DNA of 64,000 nt from Eudasyphora cyanicolor (Eukaryota; Arthropoda; Insecta; Diptera; Muscidae): contig OZ005735.1 in the NCBI GenBank assembly GCA_963930755.1, positions 160,741,681 through 160,805,680 of the forward strand. The letters run 5' to 3'. The position numbers and the translations under genes are program-made. The notes beneath the pieces were generated by a model. That model was not told the origin of the DNA. It saw only the letters and a program-made list of their open reading frames with translations, and searched no databases. Below, one piece after another: positions 1 through 10,418 of the stretch; position 1 is the first letter of the stretch; each line of letters starts with the position of its first letter.

Positions 1-425
1 GGATTGATCATCATGGATTTTTGATCATGTATATCAAGTCTTAGATATATCATAGAAAATTTACATTTTCTCCATTATATGTTTGTCCCTTAAGTTGTCC
101 ATAACTACACTATTTAAACGAAATCCGGACCAACTCGTGCTTCAAATGTTTTTCTTCGGCGAGTAGAATTGATTTATAGATATCAACATTGATTTTAAAT
201 AAATAAACTGGGGGAATCAGTCTTCACTCGGAGCTTGGAAAATGATTCGAGAGAATCATGGTGGCACTACAGGAGTAGTATGATTTAAGTCAGGAAAGTC
301 TACTGAGGATGCTTTACAGAATGTAAGTCGAAGCTTTAACGAGTCGAAAGCCAATTATGAACTGGGCATTTTTGTTTATTTCCGAGGTGCATTTCACAAT
401 ATTTTGTGGCTGGCCCAGTGCGTTT
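1..425. other. Unassigned AT-rich DNA
   Basis: No coding trace, tRNA-like box, tandem array or terminal inverted repeat was recognised here. It lies beyond the 3' end of the neighbouring minus-strand LINE. Confidence 0.4.
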
Positions 426-582
426 GTCGTAAGCTTAGGGTAGGCTAAGAGTGGCAGCCTGTATAACAGACTCACCTAGACTATATAGACCACTGTGTTA
501 CCACAGGGACCTAAGGGAAAACGTAAGCTATCTCTAGCCCATCCCGTTAACCAATTATATTGCTTTAAAAAGCTCAAAAGTT

Positions 583-1806
583 GGCGGATTCCAACAGCAG
601 CCAAGTTAACTAACTCCCCAAAGCAATGAGAGGCTAAGGTTGCATACCGCCTTCTAGAGGGAGCGGGCACATGCATAGAAGGTGTTTTATTGATTCCTCC
701 TCCTCTTCCTTTCCACAGCTTGTTTAAAAGCCATTAAGACCAATAAGGCAGTAACCCGTAATGACAGACACGATAAGTGAGAGGTGCTGTCTCGACAACG
801 CGTTTTGCGTTTAGGACGGGCCACATCAGCCTGTAATGTACTCGTATGCAGTTCTTGACTAGTAACCACCTATCATTTGGTGCAGCAAAGGCACTATATC
901 TCAAGAAGAGCTTGCAGGTCGCTAGGGGCATGACCACATATTCCAGTTCCCCTGGAGCGTGTAAGGTAGTTCCTAGTCTTACAAGTTCCTCTCAATCTCC
1001 CCCCATTCCATTCTTTTTGTCAAAATGTTGTTCAGCCATAGTGTAATCAACAATACCCGGAAGGTCGGGCATAGTGTCAAGAATGACACTATGCCCGTAG
1101 CCAATTCCTGACCGCAGTGACAGTTCCTAAAGTATGGTCGCAGTACATGCGGCATATTGCATTGTTGTAATGTCTAGCGGCATTAAATGTAATTAAAGGC
1201 GGATTCCAACAGCAGCCAAGTTAACTAACTCCCCAAAGCAATGAGAGGCTAAGGTTGCATACCGCCTTCTAGAGGGAGCGGGCACATGCATAGAAGGTGT
1301 TTTATTGATTCCTCCTCCTCTTCTATTCCACAGCTTGTTTAAAAGCCATTACGACCAATAAGGCAGTAACCCGTAATGACAGACACGATAAGTGAGAGGT
1401 GCTGTCTCGACAACGCGTTTTGCGTTTAGGACGGGCCACATCAGCCTGTAATGTACTCGTATGCAGTTCCTGACTAGTAACCACCTATCATTTGGTGCAG
1501 CAAAGGCACTATATCTCAAGAAGAGCTTGCAGGTCGCTAGGGGCATGACCACATATTCCAGTTCCCCTGGAGCGTGTAAGGTAGTTCCTAGTCTTACAAG
1601 TTCCTCTCAATCTCCCCCCATTCCATTCTTTTTGTCAAAATGTTGTTCAGCCATAGTGTAATCAACAATACCCGGAAGGTCGGGCATTGTGTCAAGAATG
1701 ACACTATGCCCGTAGCCAATTCCTGACCGCAGTGACAGTTCCTAAAGTATGGTCGCAGAACATGCGGCATATTGCATTGTTGTAATGTCTAGCGGCATTA
1801 AATGTA
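583..1806. repeat. Tandem duplication of a 609-bp segment inside the LINE
   Basis: Positions 583-1191 recur at 1198-1806 (offset 615) with only about seven differences noticed, separated by six filler bases ATTAAA. Both copies hold the same part of the LINE C-terminal coding region, so the element carries that region twice. The near-identity, compared with heavy decay of the flanking LINE, points to a recent local duplication after insertion. Confidence 0.9.
1066..1097. repeat. Perfect 14-bp stem, 4-nt loop hairpin
   Basis: CGGGCATAGTGTCA is followed by loop AGAA and then its exact reverse complement. The second copy of the duplication (1681-1712) has the same hairpin with one mismatch. It lies inside LINE sequence and no function is implied. 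Confidence 0.85.
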
Positions 1807-2790
1807 GTATAACATGTAGTGCCTAAGATGGTGTCCTTCTCAGCGCACCAGTGATACATACTCGTATATCAGCCATTCGCTGAAACTAGTTTAGTATCGC
1901 GCAGAAGGTGGATTTCTGCAGAGCTGTCCCCCAGACGACAATGTCGTAGAGCACTATCGGTCCAACCAGTGCCGTATACAACCAATAAACTATACGCGGG
2001 TTCAGGCCATTTTCCTATTGCCCTTTTATATGTATATAACGCTACCACTGCCTTCTTTGGCCTTTGCTGAATGTTGGGTGAGAAGTTAAAATTCCTCTCG
2101 TGACAAATACCTTAATATTTTGCGCTTTCATAAAAGGTAATTTTAATACCTCCAAGGAGTCCTGCGAGTATCTCCTGCTGAAAAAACGAACTCCTTTTTG
2201 GTCGGGTTAACACCAAGAGTGACCTTTTGTAGGATGTCTCTAAGAGTAATCGGAAACTTCCCTCTGACCGCTTTTGCCACGTTATCTGCATAGGCAATAA
2301 ACTTAACACTAATAATCTCCAGAGAAAGCAGAATATTATTCATGGAGAGGTTTCATAGCAGAGGAGACAAAACACCCCATTGGGGCGTTTCTCTGCTGAC
2401 AAATCTATTGAGGTCAGTTGACCCTAAGCTAGCTAAAATGCGTCTTCTATTCAAAAGGTTATGAATGAACCTACGTGTACCGATATCAACCCCAGGTTTG
2501 ATACAGCCGACAGCATTTATGTTATTGAAGGTCTCCTCAATACCTAAGAAAGCTACAATATTACATTTCTTAACGAGAGGGATCTCTCAATAAAGCTGAC
2601 TAGATCACTTGCCCTTGCAGTAGGCATGCTGTTGATTGCATTAATCCTTATTAATCTAGGAATCTTTAGCTCCTGCATGGAATGGTTTTTCCGCTTTTGC
2701 ACAGTGGGAGAACGCTCCAATTTAGCGGGAAAAAATTTATTATTGTTTTTCCATATTTTGACTCGCAACTAATATTATATAATATTATAA

Positions 2791-3200
2791 TATTATTTGA
2801 AAAATTTGTCTTCATAAAATATCAACAGGTTTCATAATTTACTAAGTTTTGGTAGTTTGCTTTGTCATATCCTAACCGAGAAATTATTTACAAAAATCTA
2901 AATCAAGAAATATTTTCTGCTATGAGTAGAAAAATATAAAAATTATTTAATAACACAGTACAGCATTTTTCAGCTCATTGATTTGGGACACAATTCTGAG
3001 AATTGGACGTGAAAGTTGCCCCTTTTGCGTCATTCATTTAGTCAAGTTGGCTCAATTAATAATTTAATGGCCATACGATTTGGTTTGCTCAAGGTGGATT
3101 TTTAGCACTTTTTCTATATTTTAACACGTTTACATCTCTGTATACTGTACGGAATATCTCATTTGTGTCTGAAGCAAAGTTGTAGATATTGAATAGGAGA
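2791..3200. other. Unassigned, very AT-rich
   Basis: The stretch begins with alternating TATAATATTA runs just before 2800. No gene, TIR or family block was recognised. Confidence 0.4.
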
Positions 3201-3440
3201 AACAAGTGCAGAGGGATTAAGTTCGGTCATGCCGAATCTTATATACCATCCACCATGGATCGCATGGGAATGGTTTCGGATACAAATAAAATCATTACAC
3301 CAAAATTTCAGCCCAATTCGTTGAAATTTGAGAATTTTGTGGCGTTACAACAAATGGATCGATATTGCCCATTTTCAATCCTAACATACCTGTAGATACA
3401 AGAAGTATATGTACCAAATTCCAGCCACCTAGCACAAGTA

Positions 3441-4276
3441 AAGGGTTTTCCAACAAGAGGTGTTATTTTGGTATTCAAAGAAAATTGAAATTTTTGGAGA
3501 TAAATGATCGGATGTTTATTTCATAATAAAGAGTAAGGTATGCCGTTAATAATGAAAAACAACATCAGCCAAATGGCCACCACGACCACGCTTACAGGAC
3601 CATATCTTTTTCATTAAATTTTCCATAACCAAATAGCAAAGTGGCTGCCCTATGTCTTCGATAGCCTCACGAATTCTATCTTTGAGGTCTTGAATCGCTG
3701 GGCTGTTGGCGTAGACCTTATTTTTCACGTGGCCCCAAAGGAAGGTGTTAAATCACAAGATCTCGGTGGCCAATTGTGATCACCTCTTCGAGAGATAACA
3801 CGGTCCGGGAACTTTTCCCGTAACAGAGCAATGGTTTCGTTGCTTGTGTGGCTCGTAGCGCCGTCTTGTTGAAAGTAAACGTTGTCCAGATCAATACCAT
3901 CCAACTCCGACCATAAAAAATTATTAATCATCTCTCGATAGCGCAATCCATTCACCGTAACTGTTGATCCAACCTCATTTTCGAAAAAATAAGGTCCAAT
4001 GACCCCGCCGGACCATAAACCGCACCAAACAGTCACACGTTGAGGATGGAGAGGCTTCTCAACAATAACTCTTGGGTTTTCCGAGCCCCTGATGCGACAA
4101 TTTTGTTTGTTGACGTAGCCATCGTTCGTTTTGCATCGTTCGATGATCGTGTATCGTTCCATATTTGGTAATGGCGTAGTTTCTACTTGTCAAATGTCAA
4201 AGAATAAAAGCTTCAACAGTGACATCTACCGAAATACCGGGTGATTCTAAATAACACCTCTTGTTGGAAAACCCTG
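3441..4276 (-). mobile_element. Mariner deletion derivative (M1), DD41D/rosa-like
   Basis: An 836-bp element flanked by TA on both sides (3439-3440 and 4277-4278). Its ends are GGGTTTTCCAACAAGAGG on the left and the inverse CCTCTTGTTGGAAAACCC on the right. It is inserted in the family C repeat. Intact relatives are about 1.3 kb, so roughly 450 bp has gone, including the helix-turn-helix domain and first catalytic Asp. Confidence 0.85.
3546..4162 (-). pseudogene. Mariner transposase remnant (M1)
   Basis: Two minus-strand pieces (4162-3725 and 3728-3546) form the C-terminal half of a Tc1/mariner transposase. The start MERYTIIE runs directly into YVNKQNCRIRGSENP, which in complete relatives follows the first catalytic Asp, so the DNA-binding half is missing. 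The second Asp is in YFQQDGATSH. The family then has PPRSCDLTPLDYFLWG, but here a roughly 10-bp deletion turns it into SCDLTPSFGAT and a stop, removing the third Asp and shifting frame. The rest (AIQDLKDRIREAIEDIG, RGRGGHLADVVFHY) follows in the other frame. In relatives in this window the spacing between second and third Asp is 41 residues, as in rosa-type mariners. It cannot encode an active enzyme. Confidence 0.85.
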
Positions 4277-4437
4277 TATTATAGATTGTAGCGTGATTAC
4301 AACAGACGGACGGACATGGCTAAATCGTCTTAGAATTTTACGACGATTATGGGGTCTCAGATCAATATTAAGTGGTGTTACAAACGGAGTGTCAAAATTA
4401 ATATACCCCCATCCTATGGTGGAGGGTATTATTATTA

Positions 4438-5503
4438 GCTATTATTAAGTTCTTCTAAAATCTCAAATCTTTTTGTAATCTGTCGACCTATAAACAATAT
4501 AGAGTTTTTAGATTCTGAATTTTTTCTCAATTCATAAAATCAGTTCCTCAATTGCAGCACTCAGTCAATGCACAAGGTTTGTTTCTTAAGTCTTTCGTTT
4601 TGCTCATTGCTACTGGCATTTGCTACTTCAGAAAAACAAAAAACAAAGCATCCAATTGGCTTCCAAGACGATAATTTCTTTGCAACAATTGATCACATTA
4701 TCACATTGAAATAATGGTGTGGTGTCAGTTTTTCGAAATTCTAAACGGAAACCAATTGACATATCAATGCCCGCCTGGACAAACGGACAAACGTTTCCAT
4801 TTCACAACAACTGTCCGAATGGGTTTTCATTAGAAAAAAGGAAGAGGACGAAGAAGAGCCCAGTTGGAAGACATTCGAGCCAATACTCCTTACCGTATTG
4901 TGTCCGTCCAATCAGAGAGAAGTGGATGACTGCGAGCAACAACACTTTTACACCCGTTCTCGTTGACGCTGTTATTGGATTCTTGTTGAAGCGATCGGCT
5001 AAGAAATGAAATTTAAACATAAAATACTCAAAATGTCCGCGGGAAGACAACAGCACATTTGGCAGCAATTGATGGACGTTTGAATGGTGTTAGTTGGAGC
5101 AGCACGTGCTGCTCTTCGCTCTTGGCTTCTGGGCTTCTTCTGGGTTGTGTGGATGAACCGATGATGGGGTAATCGGGCGCCGTAAATAAAAATTGCAAAT
5201 AAATAAAGTGGTTGTATGCAAATTGAAAGATTTGTAGGAGAATTTATTGGTGTGATGCCTCCAACTGCAAAAGATGGGACTTGACTGGAGTTCTTGCAAG
5301 ATATTAGCCCGGAATAAGACATAAAAATTACGACACGACAATTGGGTATGTTTTACAAGTGTTGTTTTGTGTGTGTTTTTCTTGTTGTTGTGCAATTTAA
5401 TGTTGACGGAATAATTCAAGACGTGAGAGATTTGTGTGATGTGTGTGCGTTAATTCAGTTGGAAATATATATGAAAGTGCAACACTAAAAATGGCAGTAT
5501 GCC
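4438..5503. other. Candidate single-copy intergenic DNA
   Basis: No repeat family seen elsewhere in the window is present. The largest open frames (about 96-109 codons, both strands) overlap each other, lack recognisable domains and are probably chance. It contains one long perfect palindrome (separate entry). Confidence 0.4.
5097..5114. promoter_or_regulatory. 18-bp perfect palindrome centred on an E-box
   Basis: GAGCAGCACGTGCTGCTC equals its own reverse complement and is centred on CACGTG, the core bound by many bHLH factors. It lies in apparently non-repetitive sequence. Regulatory use is speculation. Confidence 0.25.
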
Positions 5504-7231
5504 TTTTTATACCCTACACCACACTGTGGTACAGGGTATAATAACTTTGTGCATTTGTTTGTAACACCCAAAAGGAGAAGAAATAGACCCATCATTTATT
5601 ATACCGATCGACTTAGACTCACTTTCCGAGTTGATTTAGCTATGTCCGTCTGTCTGGCTGTCCGTCCGTCTGTCTGTGCACGTATTCTTGTAATCAAAGT
5701 ACAGGTCGCAATTATGGTCCGATCTCGACGAAACTTTACACATATCTTTTTTTTGGCCCCAGGACGATCCCTATTGAATTTGGTTAAAATCGGTTCAGAT
5801 TTAGGTATAGCCCCCATATATATGTTAGCCCCGATTTGACATGTAAGCGCTGTAAAAACTGTATTTTATATCCGATCAGTATGAAATTCGGCAGAAAAAT
5901 GTTTCTTATTACATGAAGGAATACTGCTAAATTCGAAAAAAATCGGTTCAGATTTAGATATAGCCCCCGAATATATGTAACACCCGATTTGACATTTAAG
6001 CGCTGTACAAACTGTATTTTATATGCCATAAGTGCGAAATTCCTTCCTTTATTACATGAAGGAATACTGCCAAATTCGGAGAAAATCAGTTCAGATTTGG
6101 ATATAGCCCCCACATACCCTCGTATATGTTACCCCCGATTTGATATGTAAGTGCTGTAAAAACTGTATTTTATATCCGATCAGTATGAAATTCGGCAGAA
6201 AGAGGTTTCCTATTATATGAATGAACACTTTTAAATTTTGAAGAAACCGGTTCAGATTTAGATATAGCCCACATATATAAGTTACCCCCGATTTGACATG
6301 TAAGCCCTGTAAAAATGTTATTTTATATCCGATCAGTGCGAAATTCGTCAAAAAGAGGTTTCTTGCTACATGAAGGAATACTGCCAACTTCGGAGAAAAT
6401 CGGTTCAGATTTAGGTATAGCCCCCATATATATGTTTCCTCCGATTTGACTTGTAAGCGCCGTAGAAACTGTATTTTATACCCGATCAGTGGGAAATTCG
6501 GCAGAAAGAGGTTTCTTATTACTCGAAGGAATACCGCCAAATTCGGAGAGAATCCGTTCAGATTTAGACATAGCCCCCATATATATGATACCCCCTATTT
6601 GACATGTAAGCGCAGTAGTGACTGTATTTTATATCCGTTCATTACGAAATTCGACAGAAAGAGGTCTGTTTACCTGAATGAGTATTCAGGGAAAATCGGT
6701 TCAGATGTATATATAACATCCATATATCTGTGGTCACAAGGCATAACAGCATAACTCGTGTTATGCTCAAACTGAGTTATTAATGCAATAATAGACCCCA
6801 TCTTCGATTACATATTCTGACACATTTTGGTGATGATCCCTCGTTTAGTTAAATATATAAGGCAGCATATCTGACTATGTCACTACATTATAAATGGATT
6901 ATTATATCGATTCAAACACTTAAAATTTCTCTCCTGAAAAGTTTCAAAAACAGACATATGCTGTTATGCCTTGTGGCCACAGATATATGTGCCTACTGAT
7001 TTGGTATCAAAGCGCTATAGAAGTTGTACTTTACTACCGATCATTAAAATTTTCCAGAAAGATGTTTCTCAATTTAGGAACGAATATTGCTAAATTTAGC
7101 GATTATCGGTTCAGAATTAGATAATATGTTCCTACCCAGTTACCAATTATTCAAAATTATTATCGCATTGTTAGGGAGATGTAGGGTATTATATAGTCGG
7201 CCCGCCCGACTTTCTGCCTTTCCTTACTGGT
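5504..7231 (+). repeat. DINE/Helentron-like element, family A (A1)
   Basis: It begins TTTTTATACCCTACACCAC followed by CTGTGG and AGGGTATAA, then a GTCTGTCTGGCTGTCCG microsatellite near 5645-5680. At least six degenerate units follow, each starting with GGTTCAGATTTAG (near 5790, 5946, 6089, 6250, 6402 and 6558), 143-161 bp apart. It ends GTAGGGTATTATATAGTCGG, CCCGCCCGAC and TTTCCTTACTGGTTA. Open frames here, up to 149 codons on the minus strand, simply read through the tandem units and are not genes. A 255-bp MITE interrupts it. Confidence 0.7.
6728..6982. mobile_element. 255-bp MITE in A1
   Basis: The ends are inverted: CTGTGGTCACAAGGCATAAC on the left and GTTATGCCTTGTGGCCACAG on the right, continuing to about 26 bp with one mismatch. 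ATATAT flanks both sides (6722-6727 and 6983-6988). Removing the insert restores the CCATATATATGT of the host repeat's consensus. No coding capacity. The superfamily is unclear because the target is itself an AT repeat. Confidence 0.8.
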
Positions 7232-7526
7232 TAGTTAAAAGCTATTTACATCTGAGGTCGAAGAACAGTTATGACTATGCAACTGAAAAACAAGTAAGAT
7301 AATTTCAGTCAGGTAAACCGACTAAGGTATACCCCCACATTGTAAGTAATGTAAAATGGAACAGCGGCTGGAAGATGCCAGAAGGTTAAAAAAAGATTTC
7401 ATTGATTGTTAGTCTATGAAAACATGAAGATGATTGCTGCAGAAGTTATGAGCATGTTGTGTTTGAATGAATTTGTCAATTTGTGTAAGGCTTACCGGAA
7501 ATGGCTGGACAAATACGCCTATTTTT

Positions 7527-9105
7527 ATACCCTATACCACACTGTGGTACAGGGTATTATGACTTTGTGCATTTGTTTGTAACACCCAAAGGAGAAGAGA
7601 TAGATCCATTGTTTATTATACTGATCGACTTGTAATCACTTTCTGAGTCGATTTAGCTATGTCCGTCTGTCTGTCCGTCTGTCTGTAGATGTATTCTTGT
7701 AATCAAAGTACAGGTCGCAATTATGGCCCGATCTTGACGAAACTTTACACATATCTTTTTTTTGGCACAAGGACGATCCCTATTTAATTTGGTTAAAATC
7801 GGTTCAGATTTGGATATAGCCCCCATATATATGTTAGCCACGATTTGACATGTAAGCGCTGTAAAAACTTTATTTTATATCCGATCAGTATGAAATTCAG
7901 CAGAAAGAGGTCTCTTATTATATGAATGAACACTGTAAAATTTGGAAGAAATCGGTTCAGATTTAGATATAGCCCCATATATACGTTACCCCCGATTTCA
8001 CATGTAAGCGCCGTAAAAAAATTATTTTATAACCGATCAGTGTGAAATTTGGCAGAAAGAGGTTTCTTATTACATGAAGGAATACTGCCAAATTCGGAGA
8101 AAATCTGTTCAGATTTAGATATAGCCCCCATATATATGTTACTCCCGATTTTACATGTAAGCGCTGTAAAAAGTGTATTTTTAATCCGATCAGTACGAAA
8201 TTCGGCAGAAAGAGGTTTCTTATTACATGAATTAATACTGCCAAATTTGAGGGAAATCGGTTGAGATTTAGATATAGCCCACATATATATGTATGTTACC
8301 CCCCATTTTAACATGTAAGCGCTGTAGAAACTGTATTTTATATCCGATCAGTAAAAAAATTGGCAGGAAGAGGTTTCTCATTACGTGAATTAAGACTGCC
8401 ATGAGGGAAATTAAGACTGCATTTGAGGGAAATCGGTTCAGATTTAGATATAGCCCCCATATATATATATATGTTACCCCCGATTTGACATGTAAGCGCT
8501 CTAGAACTGTATTTTTTATCCGGTCAAATTTGACAGAAAGAAGTTTCTTTTTCAATGAATGAGTATTCAAGGAAAATCCGTTCAGATTTATATATAAACT
8601 CCTCCTGACTTGGTACCAAAGCGCTATATAAGTTGTACTTTACTTCCGATCAAAATTTTCCAGAAAGATGTTCCTAATTTTTTTATATAAGCGCTATTTT
8701 AGAGACCTGAAAGGCTTCAGCGGAAATGAAAATTAAAGCATTTCTTAAACCAATTATTCCAAGGTAGTACCAATTATTCCATGGTAGTACCTACCTAACA
8801 TACCCTGCATATATTACTTATATTGTGTACGACCAAAAATCGGACTATTTATTGTGTTAAGGCTAATAATAACCAAAGTAAATGCAAATATGTGGAATAT
8901 TATTATTAGTTCAATTTCTAATTCCACACATTATATTAAACTCCTCTTTGGAATAAGCCTTGACGTGGCGGGGGAGCTAAGTACTTTCGTAAAAGAAAGT
9001 AATTATTCCAACTATCCAAAAAGAAATTCTTAATGTACATTGCCGAGGTGGTGTAGGGTATTATATATTCGGCCCCGCCCGACTTTAACCTTTCCTTACT
9101 GGTTA
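7527..9105 (+). repeat. DINE/Helentron-like element, family A (A2)
   Basis: Same start (TTTTTATACCCTATACCAC), GTCTGTCTGTCCGTCTGTC microsatellite and units beginning GGTTCAGATTTRG at about 7800, 7953, 8106, 8258, 8433 and 8578. It ends GTAGGGTATTATATATTCGG, CCCCGCCCGAC, CCTTACTGGTTA. The right part (8690-9040) diverges from A1 and includes a roughly 20-bp direct repeat, ACCAATTATTCCAWGGTAGT, at 8751-8790. Confidence 0.7.
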
Positions 9106-9120
9106 TTTATCTTATACAGT

Positions 9121-10418
9121 GTGGTGGTCATCAATGGACAAGAAGTGCAACGTAATACCTTTGCAAAAAATTTAACGTCTGTGCTGTCTAGGCATAAGCG
9201 TGGCATTTAGAACTGCGCCAGCAAAAGCGTTGGAGAATATACTGCACATCCAACCAATAGACATCCGTATAAAGTATGAGGCAGCCCTCACAGCAAGACG
9301 GCTACAAGTGATGGGTGAATGATAAATCTATACCACATGTCGTACCATCAGAAGATTTTAGAATCTCTAGTTGGTCACATTCAAACGCCCGAAATTTCCG
9401 ACCGCATTCCTGAAGTGCGGCTTACAGCTACCTGTGATTCGTTTGGAACTTTGGCCCATGTGCCAGTGGGAACCAGCTGCTACACGGATGGCTCCAAGCG
9501 AGGAGAAAGGACGAGTCTGGGACTTTTTATTGATGAACCAGAAGTCGAACTTCACTTCCGCCTCCCTGACCATAACACGGTATTTCGAAGTTCGAGCAAT
9601 CACGGAGTGTGTGAACTGGCTTAGTAACACCACAAAGCCTAAATATGTTAACATCTTCACATATAGCCAAATGGCGATTAAAGAAATAACATCGGAAAGG
9701 GTCAAATCCAGAACTGTGTTGGACTGTAAAAGAACGATAAATGATTACTCAGTCCATGGTCAATTGCGTATTTGCTGGGTACCAGGACACAACGGGGTTA
9801 TTGGAAGTGAACGGGCAAACAGCTTGGCTACAAAGGGCAGAGAACTTCGAGTAATAAACTAGGAAAATTGGAAACCTTTCGAGGCCACGAAGAATGAGTT
9901 GAAGCACTGGGCAGTGATGGCTCACAAAACTGTGTGGAATAGCGCATCAGTAGGAGCAACTGCAAAGATACTGTGGGGTGACGCAAATGACAAGAAAACA
10001 ACAAGTTTTCTGAAACTAAACAACATCGATATTAGTAAGATGATGATTGTTCTAACGGGACACTCAAGTTTGCAAGCACATCTTCATCGCATAGGACTAG
10101 CAGGAAACGACGAATTCAGGGCATGCAGGGAAAACATCGAAACGATGGAACATTTTCTGTGTCACTGCCCGACTTTTACACATGCAAGATCCCAACATTT
10201 CGGGTCCGACATATTACCAGACTTCTTGACTCATCTCAGAGGATATGACTGGAAGATACTGCGAAAATTCGTGTCTAGTACCGATTTTCTGTAACTCGTG
10301 AGGTATAAAAATATCATAAATAAGGAGCGCACAACAGGCCGAACCGCTGGCTTAACTGTATGTCCATGGACATGAGACGTTTAAACGTCTCCTCTCTTCA
10401 ACCTAACCTAACCTTACC
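9121..10418 (+). mobile_element. 5'-truncated RNase H-type LINE with 13-bp target duplication
   Basis: The 13-mer TATCTTATACAGT stands at 9108-9120 and again at 10419-10431, exactly bracketing the element: the hallmark of target-primed reverse transcription. The 5' end lies in the post-RT region (VWWSSMDKK); the 3' end is a tail of AACCTAACCTAACCTTACC. The 3' UTR holds the self-complementary GAGACGTTTAAACGTCTC, which recurs with one extra T in the minus-strand relative near 33160. Confidence 0.9.
9319..10294 (+). pseudogene. LINE ORF2 remnant: RNase H and C-terminal zinc finger
   Basis: Three overlapping frames give the RNase H domain and C-terminus of a LINE ORF2. CYTDGSKRGERTSLGLF is the first RNase H Asp block. 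NIFTYSQMAIKEI corresponds to the usual YSDSQAAIKAI block without its Asp. WVPGHNGVIGSERANSLA corresponds to GHxxxxGNExADxLA with the last Asp replaced. The C-terminal frame ends FRACRENIETMEHFLCHCP, a Cys/His finger typical of these elements, then terminates naturally. There is a stop after ELRVIN (9861) and frame changes near 9620, so it is inactive. Confidence 0.85.

Larger units (their letters stand above)
426..2790 (-). mobile_element. Decayed RNase H-type LINE (I/LOA-like), RT to C-terminus
   Basis: Read on the minus strand from about 2790 towards 426, this is the 3' half of a non-LTR retrotransposon ORF2. Around 2580-2110 reverse transcriptase blocks can be read across frameshifts: motif A as AFLGIEETFNNI (the family usually has FLDIEGAFNN, so the catalytic Asp appears as Gly), motif B as ETPQWGVLSPLL (usual TPQGGVLSP), and motif C as YADN (usual YADD). 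Downstream, LGVNPTKKEFVF and YKRAIGKW match the post-RT region of these LINEs. The C-terminal zinc-finger region ends near 476-676 with SRRRYATLASHCF and LLSFLKQYNWL. The 3' end near 430-455 reads on the minus strand as GGCTGCCACTCTTAGCC then CTACCCTAAGC, resembling the CCTAACC-type tails of the other LINEs here. No open ORF survives. Clade assignment rests on recall of family motifs. Confidence 0.75.
3201..4437 (+). repeat. DINE/Helentron-like element, family C (C1), split by a mariner
   Basis: It starts AACAAGTGCAGAGGG, then a hairpin TTCGGTCATGCCGAA and TATATACC. It resumes after the mariner (4277 onward) with an ACAGACGGACGGACATGG microsatellite, and closes at TACCCCCATCC...GGTGGAGGGTAT near 4402-4432. 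That plan matches the two other dispersed families in this window and resembles Drosophila DINE-1 (INE-1), which is known to derive from Helentron rolling-circle elements. It is non-coding. The family assignment is inference by structure. Confidence 0.6.

Noticed and set aside
6091..6540. 149-codon minus-strand frame in A1
   Set aside because: It repeats the same text (GYKIQFLQRLHVKSGVTYIWG) with the tandem units and recurs at 7793-8570; it is the translation of a non-coding repeat.
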